A program made the translations under genes and the position numbers. The notes beneath the pieces were generated by a model. The model was not told the origin of the DNA, ran no database searches, and was given only the letters and a program-made list of their open reading frames with translations. 62,538 nucleotides of DNA from Propionispora vibrioides (GTDB lineage: Bacteria > Bacillota > Negativicutes > Propionisporales > Propionisporaceae), in NCBI RefSeq assembly GCF_900110485.1, contig NZ_FODY01000010.1, positions 1 to 62,538 on the forward strand, written 5' to 3'. Below are positions 25,684 through 33,397 of this stretch, in pieces; within the stretch, counting starts at the first letter, position 1, and each line of letters starts with the position of its first letter.

Positions 25684-25843
25684 TGGTCCACCAGCTCTGA
25701 AAATACAATTGCTTCCCGGGCCTTTTGCCGCAAGGCGTTGTTGTTGTCGGCTCACCGATCATCCGATAGGTGCGTCCGCTCGCCTTGCTTTATGAACAAA
25801 TCCCGCAAATCTAATTTGTACCTTCAAAGTTGGCGGACCACCC
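25680..25843. repeat. CTAG-started foldback element, ~164 bp
   Basis: Starts CTAGTGGTCCACCAGCTCTG and ends TTCAAAGTTGGCGGACCACC; the arms pair. The interior contains GTTGTTGTCGGCTCACCGATCATCCGATAGGTG, a diverged core. The right CTAG is lost (CACCC). Arms are closest to those at 31181-31345. Confidence 0.65.
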
Positions 25844-25858
25844 GCCGGTGGCGTAAAT

Positions 25859-25907
25859 AAAGAGAACAGGCAGCAGCACCATAAGTGTGCTGTTGCCTGT
25901 TCTCTTT
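25859..25907. terminator. Long bidirectional terminator
   Basis: AAAGAGAACAGGCAGCAGCAC pairs with GTGCTGTTGCCTGTTCTCTTT (21 bp, one wobble). It ends the 52-aa gene on the minus strand. Confidence 0.8.
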
Positions 25908-25921
25908 GTATGTAACAATAT

Positions 25922-26080
25922 TCAATGGTCGTGAATCGGGACCAAGGCAATCCAAAGGTCAGGTTTTTTCTTCCATCTCATTAGCCGGTTGTACCTTTGG
26001 GTGGCTTGCAGCAGGCAGCCAACGCGCTTGGTCATGCAAATTCTCCCGTAACGGATATAGATTCCCCAGGCTTTACTCAT
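25922..26080 (-). CDS. Small basic protein (52 aa), unknown
   Basis: MSKAWGIYIRYGRICMTKRVG start, basic middle (RYNRLMRWKKK) and an end in LVPIHDH. AAAGGGGT lies about 8 bp before ATG 26080, and the long terminator at 25859-25907 follows the stop by 15 bp in the direction of transcription. No family was recognised. Confidence 0.5.
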   Translation of the reverse strand: MSKAWGIYIRYGRICMTKRVGCLLQATQRYNRLMRWKKKPDLWIALVPIHDH

Positions 26081-26315
26081 AATACATACCCCTTTCCGGT
26101 TTTACGTAATAAGCAGTAGTAGGATGATAGCAGGGAAGCTCTGCCGGAAAGACGGGCAAACGGTATTGAGCTAAGTGGGTGCAGTGAACCTGCCGGTAGT
26201 CGAATTATAACACGAAAGTTTACATAAGGATAGCGGTGTTTTTTTCCAGCTGGGAAAACGTCAGCCGGCTGTGACCAATACCAACTTGGCGGAATATGGT
26301 GTAGGGGAGAATAAT

Positions 26316-27719
26316 ATGGGATTGAGGGATGGTATGGAAAGAAAGGAATTTAATGATTATGTGAGACAGCTCGTTGTCGGTGTAAATGAAAGGGTGCCGT
26401 TGTTGAACGGAAGCTATAGTACGGCCATTAATTTTGACAATGCAGCCACCACGCCGCCCTTTCACTGTGTCTTAAGGAAAATTGAAGAGTTTTGTCCCTG
26501 GTATTCTTCCGTACACCGCGGCACCGGCTACAAGTCGGTGACCACCTCTGACTGGTACGAAGCGGCGAGGGAGGAAATCAAAGCATTCGTTCATGCAGAC
26601 GAGGAAAAGGACATTCTTATATATACGAAGAGTACGACCGAGGCGATTAATGTTCTGGCCCATACCCTGTCCCAACAGGACGGCCGGACTGTCGTTCTTT
26701 CCTCGGAGATGGAGCATCTGGCCAATGATTTGCCGTGGCGGAATGCTTTTACCACCGACTATGTGGCCGTTGACCGGAGTGGCCGTCTAGTCCTGGCAAA
26801 CCTGGAGAAAAAGCTGCGGCAATACGGCGGCAGTGTAAAGCTGGTTGCCGTAACGGGAGCTTCCAATGTAACAGGTTATATGAATCCCATACATCAAATA
26901 GCCGCCATCTGTCATCAATACGGAGCGCAGCTTTTAGTCGACGGAGCGCAGCTTGTGCCGCACTGTCCTGTGGATATGAAGCCTCATTCATCGCGGGAGC
27001 ATATTGATTTTCTGGTTTTTTCGGCCCATAAAATGTACGCTCCCTTTGGTGTGGGCATCCTGATCGGCCCCCGTAAGGCCTTTCACGATGTCAGCCCCCT
27101 GTGTAAAGGGGGTGGAGCGGTCAAACTGGTAGGCCGTCAGTTTGTCGATTGGGATGATTCTCCCTATAAGGAGGAGGCGGGCACTCCGAATGTGATCGGG
27201 GTGGTGGCCCTGGTGGCAGCCATTCGCCTGATGACGCAGCTTGACGTCAGGGAAATTCACGATTATGAAAGAGAACTGACTGAGTATATTATGACAGGGC
27301 TGTCGGAAATTCCCGGCATTCGTCTGTTCGGCCGGACCCGGAGCGGGGAGGATCGGGTAAGCCTTTTTTCCTTCCAGGCGGAAGGGCTGGACCACCGGGC
27401 TTTTGCCAAAATGCTCTCTTATGAGGCGGGGATTGCGGTGCGCAGCGGACTATTTTGCGCCCATCCCTATGTGGAAAATTTGCTCGGTGTCACGGAAAAG
27501 GAACTGAACTATTATCATAAGCACCAGGAGGCGAGGGTGCCGGGGCTGGTACGGGTCAGTCTGGGTGTATACAATACATGCCGGGAGGCCGACGTATTCC
27601 TGGAGACAGTCGGTCATATCATCAGACATAAAGACCATTACAAACAAAAATATGAAGCGCTGGACAGCCAGGCCGGTTCGGGGAACGTGCCGTTCTGGGT
27701 AAAGCGGCATGTACCGTGA
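26316..27719 (+). CDS. Class V aminotransferase / cysteine desulfurase-like protein
   Basis: 467 aa, longer than SufS (~405 aa). The PLP lysine lies in VFSAHKMYAPFGVGILIG, and RSGLFCAHPYVENLLG supplies a Cys at the place of the SufS persulfide Cys (RxGxHCAxP). YLD-type N-terminal (INFDNAATTPPFHCVL) is present. Sulfur transfer from cysteine is plausible, but no suf/isc genes are nearby, so another β-lyase role is possible. The start is 26316 with GGGGAG 6 bp upstream rather than the frame start at 26271. It carries an extra ~50-residue C-terminal tail. Confidence 0.8.
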   Translation: MGLRDGMERKEFNDYVRQLVVGVNERVPLLNGSYSTAINFDNAATTPPFHCVLRKIEEFCPWYSSVHRGTGYKSVTTSDWYEAAREEIKAFVHADEEKDILIYTKSTTEAINVLAHTLSQQDGRTVVLSSEMEHLANDLPWRNAFTTDYVAVDRSGRLVLANLEKKLRQYGGSVKLVAVTGASNVTGYMNPIHQIAAICHQYGAQLLVDGAQLVPHCPVDMKPHSSREHIDFLVFSAHKMYAPFGVGILIGPRKAFHDVSPLCKGGGAVKLVGRQFVDWDDSPYKEEAGTPNVIGVVALVAAIRLMTQLDVREIHDYERELTEYIMTGLSEIPGIRLFGRTRSGEDRVSLFSFQAEGLDHRAFAKMLSYEAGIAVRSGLFCAHPYVENLLGVTEKELNYYHKHQEARVPGLVRVSLGVYNTCREADVFLETVGHIIRHKDHYKQKYEALDSQAGSGNVPFWVKRHVP

Positions 27720-27789
27720 CCTGGCAAGGTCGGGTGTGTCAGCACTCCCTAACGGGTAAAATTGCCGGGCCATCATGTAGGCAGACAGC

Positions 27790-27823
27790 AAAAAGGCCGT
27801 TCCGGAAATTCCGGGACGGCCTT
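27790..27823. terminator. Bidirectional terminator
   Basis: AAGGCCGTTCCGG / CCGGGACGGCCTT hairpin with A- and T-runs, between the desulfurase-like gene and the convergent Spy-like gene. Confidence 0.85.
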
Positions 27824-27867
27824 ATCAACTGTTTAGAGAGAGAGTATGCGTGCGTTTGGCTCAGGTG

Positions 27868-28653
27868 CTATTGATTCTGGTTGGGATTATCGCCAGGCTG
27901 GCAGGGCGGTTGACCATGATGCGGTCCATGGGGCGGACGGAGAGCGTCAGCCACTTTTTTCGCCTGCTCATCGCTTAGTCCGGCAGCTTTTTTCAGGTCT
28001 TTTACCATGTCGGGCCGGTCTGATGCTTTTTGTTCAAAATAAGCGTGGCGTTCTTCCGGGGTCATGTTTTTGGTTTGTTCGAATTCGGCTTTTCTTTCCT
28101 CGGCCTTGGCGGCGAAGAATTGCTGGATCTTATCTGATTGTTTTTGGGTAATGGTGCCGCCTTGGACAAGCTGAGTTACTTTATTTTTCAGGTCGGGAAA
28201 GCCTTTCTCCGGACCGGCGGGACGGGGCGGACGCATGGCATCGGCCACTGCTTTGGCCTGGTCATCGCTCAAGCCGGCCGCGGTCTTGATATCGCCGATA
28301 AAGTCGGGACGGGTGCCTTTCTTTTGTTGGAAATAGGTGCGGCGGTCAGCTTCCGACATGGCTTTCACTTTTTCAAATTCCGCCCGGCGTTCGTTATCCT
28401 TTGCCTGGAAGAAAGATGTGAGCTTATCGGCCTGATTCTGGGTAATGGTTCCTGCGCTTACCAACTGGGTAAGCGCGTCAGTCATGTGCTGCCGCATATC
28501 CTTGAAGCCAGGTGGCGGGCACTCCCGGCGGGCTTCATAATCCGGCGGCGGTGCGGCGGTATCGGTGGCGGCCAGGGCCAGTCCCCCCAGGGAAAGCAGG
28601 ATCGTTCCGGCGAGTAAGCCGCCGATGGTCTTTTTTGTTAATGATATTTTCAT
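27868..28653 (-). CDS. Secreted two-repeat protein, Spy/CpxP-like (putative)
   Basis: 261 aa. A signal peptide (MKISLTKKTIGGLLAGTILL, cleavage near ALA-AT at ~28) precedes two copies of a ~87-residue helical repeat (~55-140 and ~145-230): TQLV..GTITQ.Q.DK...FF.AK..ER.AEFE..K.M, then RPD...D.K.AAGLSD.QAK.VADA.RPP. The C-terminus is His/Pro-rich (PPHGPHHGQPPC). The charged helices and position next to a two-component system recall periplasmic Spy/CpxP proteins, though the LTxxQ motif is only approximated. It is on the same strand as the sensor kinase, 90 bp downstream. Confidence 0.6.
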   Translation of the reverse strand: MKISLTKKTIGGLLAGTILLSLGGLALAATDTAAPPPDYEARRECPPPGFKDMRQHMTDALTQLVSAGTITQNQADKLTSFFQAKDNERRAEFEKVKAMSEADRRTYFQQKKGTRPDFIGDIKTAAGLSDDQAKAVADAMRPPRPAGPEKGFPDLKNKVTQLVQGGTITQKQSDKIQQFFAAKAEERKAEFEQTKNMTPEERHAYFEQKASDRPDMVKDLKKAAGLSDEQAKKVADALRPPHGPHHGQPPCQPGDNPNQNQ

Positions 28654-28743
28654 AGGGCATTCTCCTTTGCCGTATAATGTTGTCTTGCTTGATTCTTATT
28701 ATGCAGGAGAATTGTTACAACTTTGTTACAAACTTGTGTAAAA

Positions 28744-30267
28744 TTAGCCTGATTTTGCATTTGTCACATCAAACCAGAAGCTAACTCCCTGATCATGATT
28801 GGCAACTCCATAGGCGTTGCCGTGCAGTTCCTGGATGGCCCGGACGATAGACAGGCCCAGGCCGTAGCCGCCGTGTTCACGGGAACGGGATTTATCCACC
28901 TTGTAGAAGCTTAGCCAGATTTTATCAAGGCTTTCAGATGGAATGGGCTGGCCGGTATTGGAGACCGAAACGCGGATATGGCTGCCCGTATCTTCAGCAT
29001 TGATCTGAAGGCGGCGGGCTCCTTCGGTATGATCCAGGGCGTTGTTGACCAGATTGCATAGGATTTGCTCAATACGGAGCGGGTCGCCAAAAACCTGTAG
29101 TTGTTCCGGAATGTCCGCAATGAGTGTGATCTGCTTTTCCGTCAGCAGCGATTGGTATTTCAGCGCAATATCGCCCAGCAGGGCAGAAAGATCAAAATTG
29201 CTTTGGTTTAGCTTAAAAAAGCCTGATTCAATTTGCGACAGGTTTAGCAGGTCTTTGACCAGTCTGTCCATTTTTTCCGCTTCGTCAATGATGACGGAGC
29301 AATAAAAATTGCGGTCCTCTTCATTGACGGCGATATTTTCTTTTAAACCTTCGGCATAGCCCAGCAGCAGCGAAAGCGGTGTTTTTAATTCGTGAGATAC
29401 ACTGGACACAAAGTCCTGACGCATTTTATCCAGTTTCCGTTCTTTCTCGACATCGGCCATCAATTGCTGGTTTTTTTGATGCAGCTCGGCAATGGCCGTC
29501 CCCAGTTGGGCGGATAAGTGATTAATACTGTTACCCAGTTCGCCGATTTCATCGGTGCGGTTGATGGTGCAGGTCTTGGAAAAGTCAAGCTGGCTCATGT
29601 TTTGGGCGATTTGCTTAAGTTCCAATATGGGCGAAGTGAATTTCCTGGCGAAGAAGTAGGCCCAGAGAGAGCCGAGCAGAATGGAGAGCAGACCGGTCCA
29701 GGCGATGAATTGGGCTGCGATACCGGCACTTTCCCATACCGGGGCCAGCGGTTGACGAAGCAGGAGCAGATCGCCGTTGCGTAGCTGGTATTCCAGCACT
29801 ACCGAATCAAGATTCAGTTCCGGACTGTGCTGGATTTCCAATTTGGTGCGGCTGTCGATGGTCTCTTTGGATTTAACGACAGGTGCCGGCGGCCGGCGGA
29901 GATTGTTATCCCTGGGAGCCGGCGGATTATTTTCGTTGCCGTGCCGCAGGGGCGGCGGAAAGGGCTCCTGGAATTTCGCATTAATAATGCGGCCGAAAGA
30001 GCTGTATTTAACCGAATTATCCTGAGCGATAATGACGATGCCGGCGCCAAGCGTGTTGCCGATCCGTTCGAGATCCAGGGAGATGTCTTCCGGGTTTCCG
30101 GCATAAAGTTCGTCGATCTGTCGGCAGTTTTGAATCAGCACCGCTTTCTTCTGCCAATAATAATAATCTTCCAGACCCGTGGAAGTGAGGCCCCAGGAAA
30201 GCAGGGTAAAGAAGAGCAGGAGTGCGGTGAGGCTGAGAAACAGTCTGGTACGAAGTGAGAGTTTCAT
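28744..30267 (-). CDS. Membrane sensor histidine kinase
   Basis: 507 aa. TM1 ~9-30, an extracytoplasmic domain to ~185 containing a Pro/Asn-rich insert (~105-130), TM2 ~190-210, HAMP ~210-262, then a HisKA/HATPase core: phospho-acceptor SSVSHELKTPLSLLLGYAEGL, N-box CNLVNNALDHTEGA, and YGLGLSIVRAIQELHG. The start overlaps the stop of the response regulator by ATGA, so they form one operon. The periplasmic sensor has no recognised family. The downstream secreted protein may be the signal modulator or a target. Confidence 0.92.
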   Translation of the reverse strand: MKLSLRTRLFLSLTALLLFFTLLSWGLTSTGLEDYYYWQKKAVLIQNCRQIDELYAGNPEDISLDLERIGNTLGAGIVIIAQDNSVKYSSFGRIINAKFQEPFPPPLRHGNENNPPAPRDNNLRRPPAPVVKSKETIDSRTKLEIQHSPELNLDSVVLEYQLRNGDLLLLRQPLAPVWESAGIAAQFIAWTGLLSILLGSLWAYFFARKFTSPILELKQIAQNMSQLDFSKTCTINRTDEIGELGNSINHLSAQLGTAIAELHQKNQQLMADVEKERKLDKMRQDFVSSVSHELKTPLSLLLGYAEGLKENIAVNEEDRNFYCSVIIDEAEKMDRLVKDLLNLSQIESGFFKLNQSNFDLSALLGDIALKYQSLLTEKQITLIADIPEQLQVFGDPLRIEQILCNLVNNALDHTEGARRLQINAEDTGSHIRVSVSNTGQPIPSESLDKIWLSFYKVDKSRSREHGGYGLGLSIVRAIQELHGNAYGVANHDQGVSFWFDVTNAKSG

Positions 30268-30929
30268 TTGGCCGCCTCGAATCGATAGCCATAGCCCCGA
30301 ATGGTTTGAATCAGGGTATGTTTGTCCTGTAATTTGGCCCGGAGGCGGTTGATATGGGTGTCGACTGTTCGCAAATCGCCAAAGTATTCATAGTCCCAGA
30401 CATGATCGAGAATTTGCTGGCGGCTCAGTGCCTTTCCCTTATTTTCAGCCAGATAGATCAGCAGATCATATTCTTTCGGACTTAAATCGAGGAATTGATT
30501 GGCAATGAGGACCTGACGGGCTGTCGGATCAATGGTCAGACCATCATAGGAAAATTGTTTGTCCCGGTCCAGCCGCCGGAAGAGAGAATTGACCCGGGCG
30601 GTCAGAATTTTGGGACTGAAGGGCTTGGTTATGTATTCGTCGGCACCGATCTCGAAGGCGAATAACTGGTCGATTTCCTCGCCGCGGGCGGTGAGCATGA
30701 TGACCGGAATATTTGACTTCTTGCGAATTTCCCGGCAGACAGTCAAGCCGTCCTGTTCGGGCATCATGACGTCCAGGATAACTAAATCAACCGCCGCCTG
30801 ATCAATCATATCCAGCGCGATCCTGCCATTTTCAGCTTCCAGGATGGCATAGCCTTCGCGGGAAAGAAAATCGGCTACCAGTTTTCTCAGGCGCGATTCA
30901 TCGTCGACAATTAATACGGTTTTATTCAC
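30264..30929 (-). CDS. OmpR/PhoB-family response regulator
   Basis: 221 aa. The receiver domain (1-118) has the acidic pair (VDDE), phospho-acceptor Asp in LVILDVMMPEQDG, Thr in VIMLTARG and Lys in YITKPFSP. The C-terminal winged helix (~130-220) has LSPKEYDLLIYLAENKGKALSRQQILDHVW and RTVDTHINRLRAKL. It pairs with the overlapping kinase gene and likely controls the secreted repeat protein downstream (inference from gene order). Confidence 0.94.
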   Translation of the reverse strand: MNKTVLIVDDESRLRKLVADFLSREGYAILEAENGRIALDMIDQAAVDLVILDVMMPEQDGLTVCREIRKKSNIPVIMLTARGEEIDQLFAFEIGADEYITKPFSPKILTARVNSLFRRLDRDKQFSYDGLTIDPTARQVLIANQFLDLSPKEYDLLIYLAENKGKALSRQQILDHVWDYEYFGDLRTVDTHINRLRAKLQDKHTLIQTIRGYGYRFEAAK

Positions 30930-31017
30930 GGAAGAAATTCTCCTTATGCAGGTATTGGGGGTATCTGTTTATACAATAAGATAGTTATAAAGCATAAGTC
31001 AATAACCTATTTTGGCG

Positions 31018-31184
31018 CTAGTACCGTGTAACATCTAAAACCATACTATTCTGGCGGAATATTTCTCGCCAACCTACGTTGTCGTCAATCGGCGTAGGAA
31101 CCGCTACGCCTCCTTCCTCCGCCTTGGCTGGCGAAAAATCTCCTCGCCAGCCTATGTATGGTTTTAAAGGTTACAAGGTACTAG
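31018..31184. repeat. CTAG-bounded foldback element, 167 bp
   Basis: The best preserved copy: CTAGTACCGTGTAAC at the left pairs with GGTTACAAGGTACTAG at the right, and the pairing continues through AAAACCATAC / GTATGGTTTT. Inner arms GGCGGAATATTTCTCGCC and GGCGAAAAATCTCCTCGCC. The core is GTTGTCGTCAATCGGCGTAG...CTACGCCTCCTTCC. Its apex loop (GGCGTAG/CTACGCC) differs from GGCATAC/GTATGCC but keeps complementarity. Confidence 0.8.
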
Positions 31185-31345
31185 TGGTCCGCTGACCTTG
31201 AAAACAGAAATTGCTGACGGTCGAATTTTCGTCGTCCATCATTGTCGTCAGCCGACGTACTGGCGTTATGCCTCCCGCCTCCGCCTTGGCTGACAAAATT
31301 TTGTCTCGCCACCATCTTCCTGTTTCAAAGTTGGTGGACCGCTAG
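31181..31345. repeat. CTAG-bounded foldback element, 165 bp, sharing CTAG with its neighbour
   Basis: Starts at the last CTAG of the previous element: CTAGTGGTCCGCTGACCTTG pairs with CAAAGTTGGTGGACCGCTAG. The core contains ATTGTCGTCAGCCGACGTAC-TGGC-GTTATGCC and CCTCCGCCTTGGCTGAC. Confidence 0.75.
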
Positions 31346-31360
31346 TGCCGGCAAGGATAA

Positions 31361-31390
31361 GAAAAAAACAGCCACAGGTGTGGCTGTAAA
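31361..31390 (-). terminator. Terminator of the YjcZ-like gene (minus strand)
   Basis: ACAGCCACA / TGTGGCTGT hairpin; on the minus strand a run of seven T follows. Confidence 0.8.
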
Positions 31391-31408
31391 AGGGTGAAGC
31401 TTTTTTTG

Positions 31409-31519
31409 TTAGCAGGTAGGACTGCAGTCATTATTATCAAAGCAGCAGAAAAGCAGCAGGATGATAATGATGATAATCCAGCACCCATTGCCGCGGCCGC
31501 CGCCAAATCCGAAACCCAT
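31409..31519 (-). CDS. YjcZ-like small sporulation membrane protein (36 aa)
   Basis: MGFGFGGGRGNGCW, a single hydrophobic segment (IIIIIILLLFCCF) and a short DNNDCSPTC tail. Gly-rich head plus one membrane helix is the pattern of YjcZ-family sporulation proteins (24-50 aa). The ATG at 31519 follows GGAGTGGATTTTT, and a terminator lies 19 bp past the stop. It supports a spore-forming host. Confidence 0.7.
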   Translation of the reverse strand: MGFGFGGGRGNGCWIIIIIILLLFCCFDNNDCSPTC

Positions 31520-31693
31520 AAAAATCCACTCCTTTTACTGTAAGTAATCTGTTGCTCTATATCCTATGACGGAGAGTGGCCGGTTGCTATTCTCCACCAT
31601 GGTTTTTTTGCTGCGATCGTTTCCATAACAACAAACAATTTATAGCAGGAAAATGTTGATTTTTGTCTAAATATATCGAATAGGAGGAGTGCT

Positions 31694-31831
31694 ATGCAAT
31701 CGTTAATTGGTTTAAGCTTAAGGGGACAGCAAATGAAATACCGGAGCAAAGGGCGGCTCAATCGCCGGCTGGTGGCGCTAATCGTCGCAGTTGTGGCGGC
31801 AGGCCTGCTGGTCAGGCAATATTTCATGTAA
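31694..31831 (+). CDS. Small single-span membrane protein (45 aa), unknown
   Basis: MQSLIGLSLRGQQMKYRSKG, a basic stretch, then one hydrophobic helix (LVALIVAVVAAGLLV) and a short RQYFM end. AGGAGGAG precedes the ATG at 31694 by 5 bp. It lies 57 bp before an L,D-transpeptidase gene on the same strand. No family was recognised. Confidence 0.55.
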   Translation: MQSLIGLSLRGQQMKYRSKGRLNRRLVALIVAVVAAGLLVRQYFM

Positions 31832-31888
31832 TAGGCGGCAGTGTAGCCTTTTCTACTCTCTTTACATAAAATGAAGAGAGGTGAGGAG

Positions 31889-32221
31889 ATGGCCTACTCC
31901 ATTGTTATCAGTCGTGCCAACCGGCAGTTGACGCTTTATCAAAACGGTAAGATCGTTCAGGTTTATCCGGTTGGCGTAGGAAAGTTTTCCACGCCGACAC
32001 CAGTTGGCCGGTTTCAGATTGTCAGCAAGGTGCCCAATCCGGGCGGTCCCTTTGGTGTGATGTGGATGGGGCTGAGTCAACCACATTACGGAATTCACGG
32101 GACTAATAATCCGGCTTCCATCGGACAGCACGTGTCCCATGGCTGTGTCCGCATGCAAAACAGCCACGTGCTTGCCCTGGCCCGGCTGGTGCCTATCGGA
32201 ACACCGGTGAGTATTCAATAA
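31889..32221 (+). CDS. L,D-transpeptidase (YkuD domain)
   Basis: 110 aa, essentially only the YkuD catalytic domain: [18 protein letters not shown] start, YGIHGTN with the conserved His, and SHGCVRM with the catalytic Cys. It would form 3-3 peptidoglycan crosslinks or attach proteins. There is no signal peptide and no LysM domain, which suggests either action after mother-cell lysis, a spore role, or export by another route. The start at 31889 is chosen for the GAGGTGAGG ribosome site. Confidence 0.9.
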   Translation: MAYSIVISRANRQLTLYQNGKIVQVYPVGVGKFSTPTPVGRFQIVSKVPNPGGPFGVMWMGLSQPHYGIHGTNNPASIGQHVSHGCVRMQNSHVLALARLVPIGTPVSIQ

Positions 32222-32286
32222 GGATATTGTGGAACAATGGCAGGATTTAGCGAGCATCCTGCCTAATCTTTTTTATAGGTGATTAA

Positions 32287-32526
32287 ATGAGTGAGCGACA
32301 GATGGTCAGCGCAACAGAACTGGCTAAAATGGGAAAATGTGAGCAGCAGTTGGTTTATGATGCACAATACGGTGAGGATAAGAAGCTGACCGAGGAATAC
32401 ATTCGTCGGGGAAACCGGAGTCATGAGCAATTTGCCTGCCACCTTATGGGTGTTAGGCAAGGCTGGTTTAGCCGCTTGCTGGCTTGGCTGCTGCGTCTGT
32501 TGTGCGGCCGCGGGAGACGGCCGTGA
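32287..32526 (+). CDS. Split Cas4-like nuclease, N-terminal gene
   Basis: 79 aa. VSATELAKMGKCEQQLVYDAQYG with one Cys, followed by RRGNRSHEQFA, resembles the start of Cas4/Dna2-type PD-(D/E)XK nucleases (S..D......CPR.......G...H). It ends in a basic hydrophobic tail (FSRLLAWLLRLLCGRGRRP). Its TGA stop overlaps the next gene's GTG (GTGA). The upstream spacing shows a weak ribosome site. The nuclease lobe is encoded by the following frame. Confidence 0.6.
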   Translation: MSERQMVSATELAKMGKCEQQLVYDAQYGEDKKLTEEYIRRGNRSHEQFACHLMGVRQGWFSRLLAWLLRLLCGRGRRP

Positions 32527-32993
32527 GCGGCGTCTTTTGTCTGCTGCTGGGTGGTGCTTTTTATCTCTGGTACCGGCGGCGGCAGGCCAGGCTCACGGTG
32601 TACCGGCTTGAACCGTATCTGAAGATCCTGGAGCCTATTCCGCTGTGCGGTGCGCCCGATGTCGTCTGGCGACGGAAAGGCAGTTCGACCTTGATAGTCG
32701 GCGATTACAAGAGCCGAGCCAATCACCGGATTTACGAGTCCGACATCATCCAACTATCGGTATACCGGTTTTTATTGCTGCATACGCAGGAAAAGGCTGT
32801 TGCCGATTACGGGTACATTCATTTTAACGATGGCAGCCGCCGGCGGGTCAAGCTGCTGCGGGAAAAGCAGATCAGTAAGTTGTATGAACGGTACAGAAAG
32901 GTTCTTGCCGGCAACATCGAACCGTCGAAAGTCTGCCGGAACGAATATTGCCGCCATTGCTCTCACCGGGCGATTTGTAATAAAAAGAATTAG
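32523..32993 (+). CDS. Split Cas4-like nuclease, C-terminal gene with membrane anchor
   Basis: 156 aa from a GTG that overlaps the previous stop. Residues ~3-18 are hydrophobic (VFCLLLGGAFYLWY), a likely membrane anchor. GAPDVVW and LIVGDYKSR form the PD and (D/E)xK motifs of the nuclease core; IIQLSVYRFLL supplies the QxxxY motif; and the C-terminus has CRNEYCRHCSHRAIC, matching the iron-sulfur cysteines of Cas4/Dna2/AddB proteins. No cas genes or CRISPR array are present, so a repair or RNA/DNA-processing role is more likely. Confidence 0.7.
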   Translation: MSGVFCLLLGGAFYLWYRRRQARLTVYRLEPYLKILEPIPLCGAPDVVWRRKGSSTLIVGDYKSRANHRIYESDIIQLSVYRFLLLHTQEKAVADYGYIHFNDGSRRRVKLLREKQISKLYERYRKVLAGNIEPSKVCRNEYCRHCSHRAICNKKN

Positions 32994-33099
32994 GAAAACT
33001 AGCAAGGGGAATTTTTGCCGGAGGCATTTTTTGTCATAGTTTTGCCATATATCAAGGCTATACTTAGGCCAGTAAGAACAGTATAGGAGGTAGAACAGA

Positions 33100-33306
33100 A
33101 TGCACGGTCACATCCCTTTTTTCGGTATGGCTTTTGGCGGATTTCATCTGATTTTTGCCATCGTCTTTTTGTATTTGTTTTATAATATATCAAAATCCCT
33201 GCAGCGTATTGCCGCCGGGATGGAAAAGAAAGAGATAAAGCTGCAGTTATTGGCGAATGATGAACTGGATCAAGCAAAGGACAAGAGCGAAGAAGTTAAG
33301 CCGTAA
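33100..33306 (+). CDS. Small membrane protein (68 aa), unknown
   Basis: MHGHIPFFGMAFGGFHLIFA and a single hydrophobic segment to ~residue 30 (FAIVFLYLFYNI), then an amphipathic charged tail (KSLQRIAAGMEKKEIKL, KDKSEEVKP). AGGAGG lies 9 bp before the ATG. It may be an envelope or sporulation-related small protein. No family was recognised. It is convergent with a CorC-type gene and shares its terminator. Confidence 0.65.
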   Translation: MHGHIPFFGMAFGGFHLIFAIVFLYLFYNISKSLQRIAAGMEKKEIKLQLLANDELDQAKDKSEEVKP

Positions 33307-33332
33307 CCGCATTGGCTACCGTTAAGGTAAAC

Positions 33333-33361
33333 AAAAAGAACCGGAATACCGGTTCTTTTTT
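33333..33361. terminator. Bidirectional terminator
   Basis: AAAAAGAACCGG-AATA-CCGGTTCTTTTT between convergent genes. Confidence 0.9.
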
Positions 33362-33397
33362 GTTGCGTACTTAAAGTGGCTGGCCCACGAAGCCGCT

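Noticed and set aside
26130-26230. Possible structured RNA before the desulfurase-like gene (GGGCAAAC and GGTAGTCGAA motifs)
   Set aside because: Resembles fragments of riboswitches but lacks a GAAA-capped P2, GACGCAAAG or any terminator; probably chance.
32287-32993. CRISPR-Cas locus (from the Cas4-like motifs)
   Set aside because: No repeat-spacer array, cas1/cas2 or effector gene in the window; Cas4-like nucleases occur outside CRISPR.
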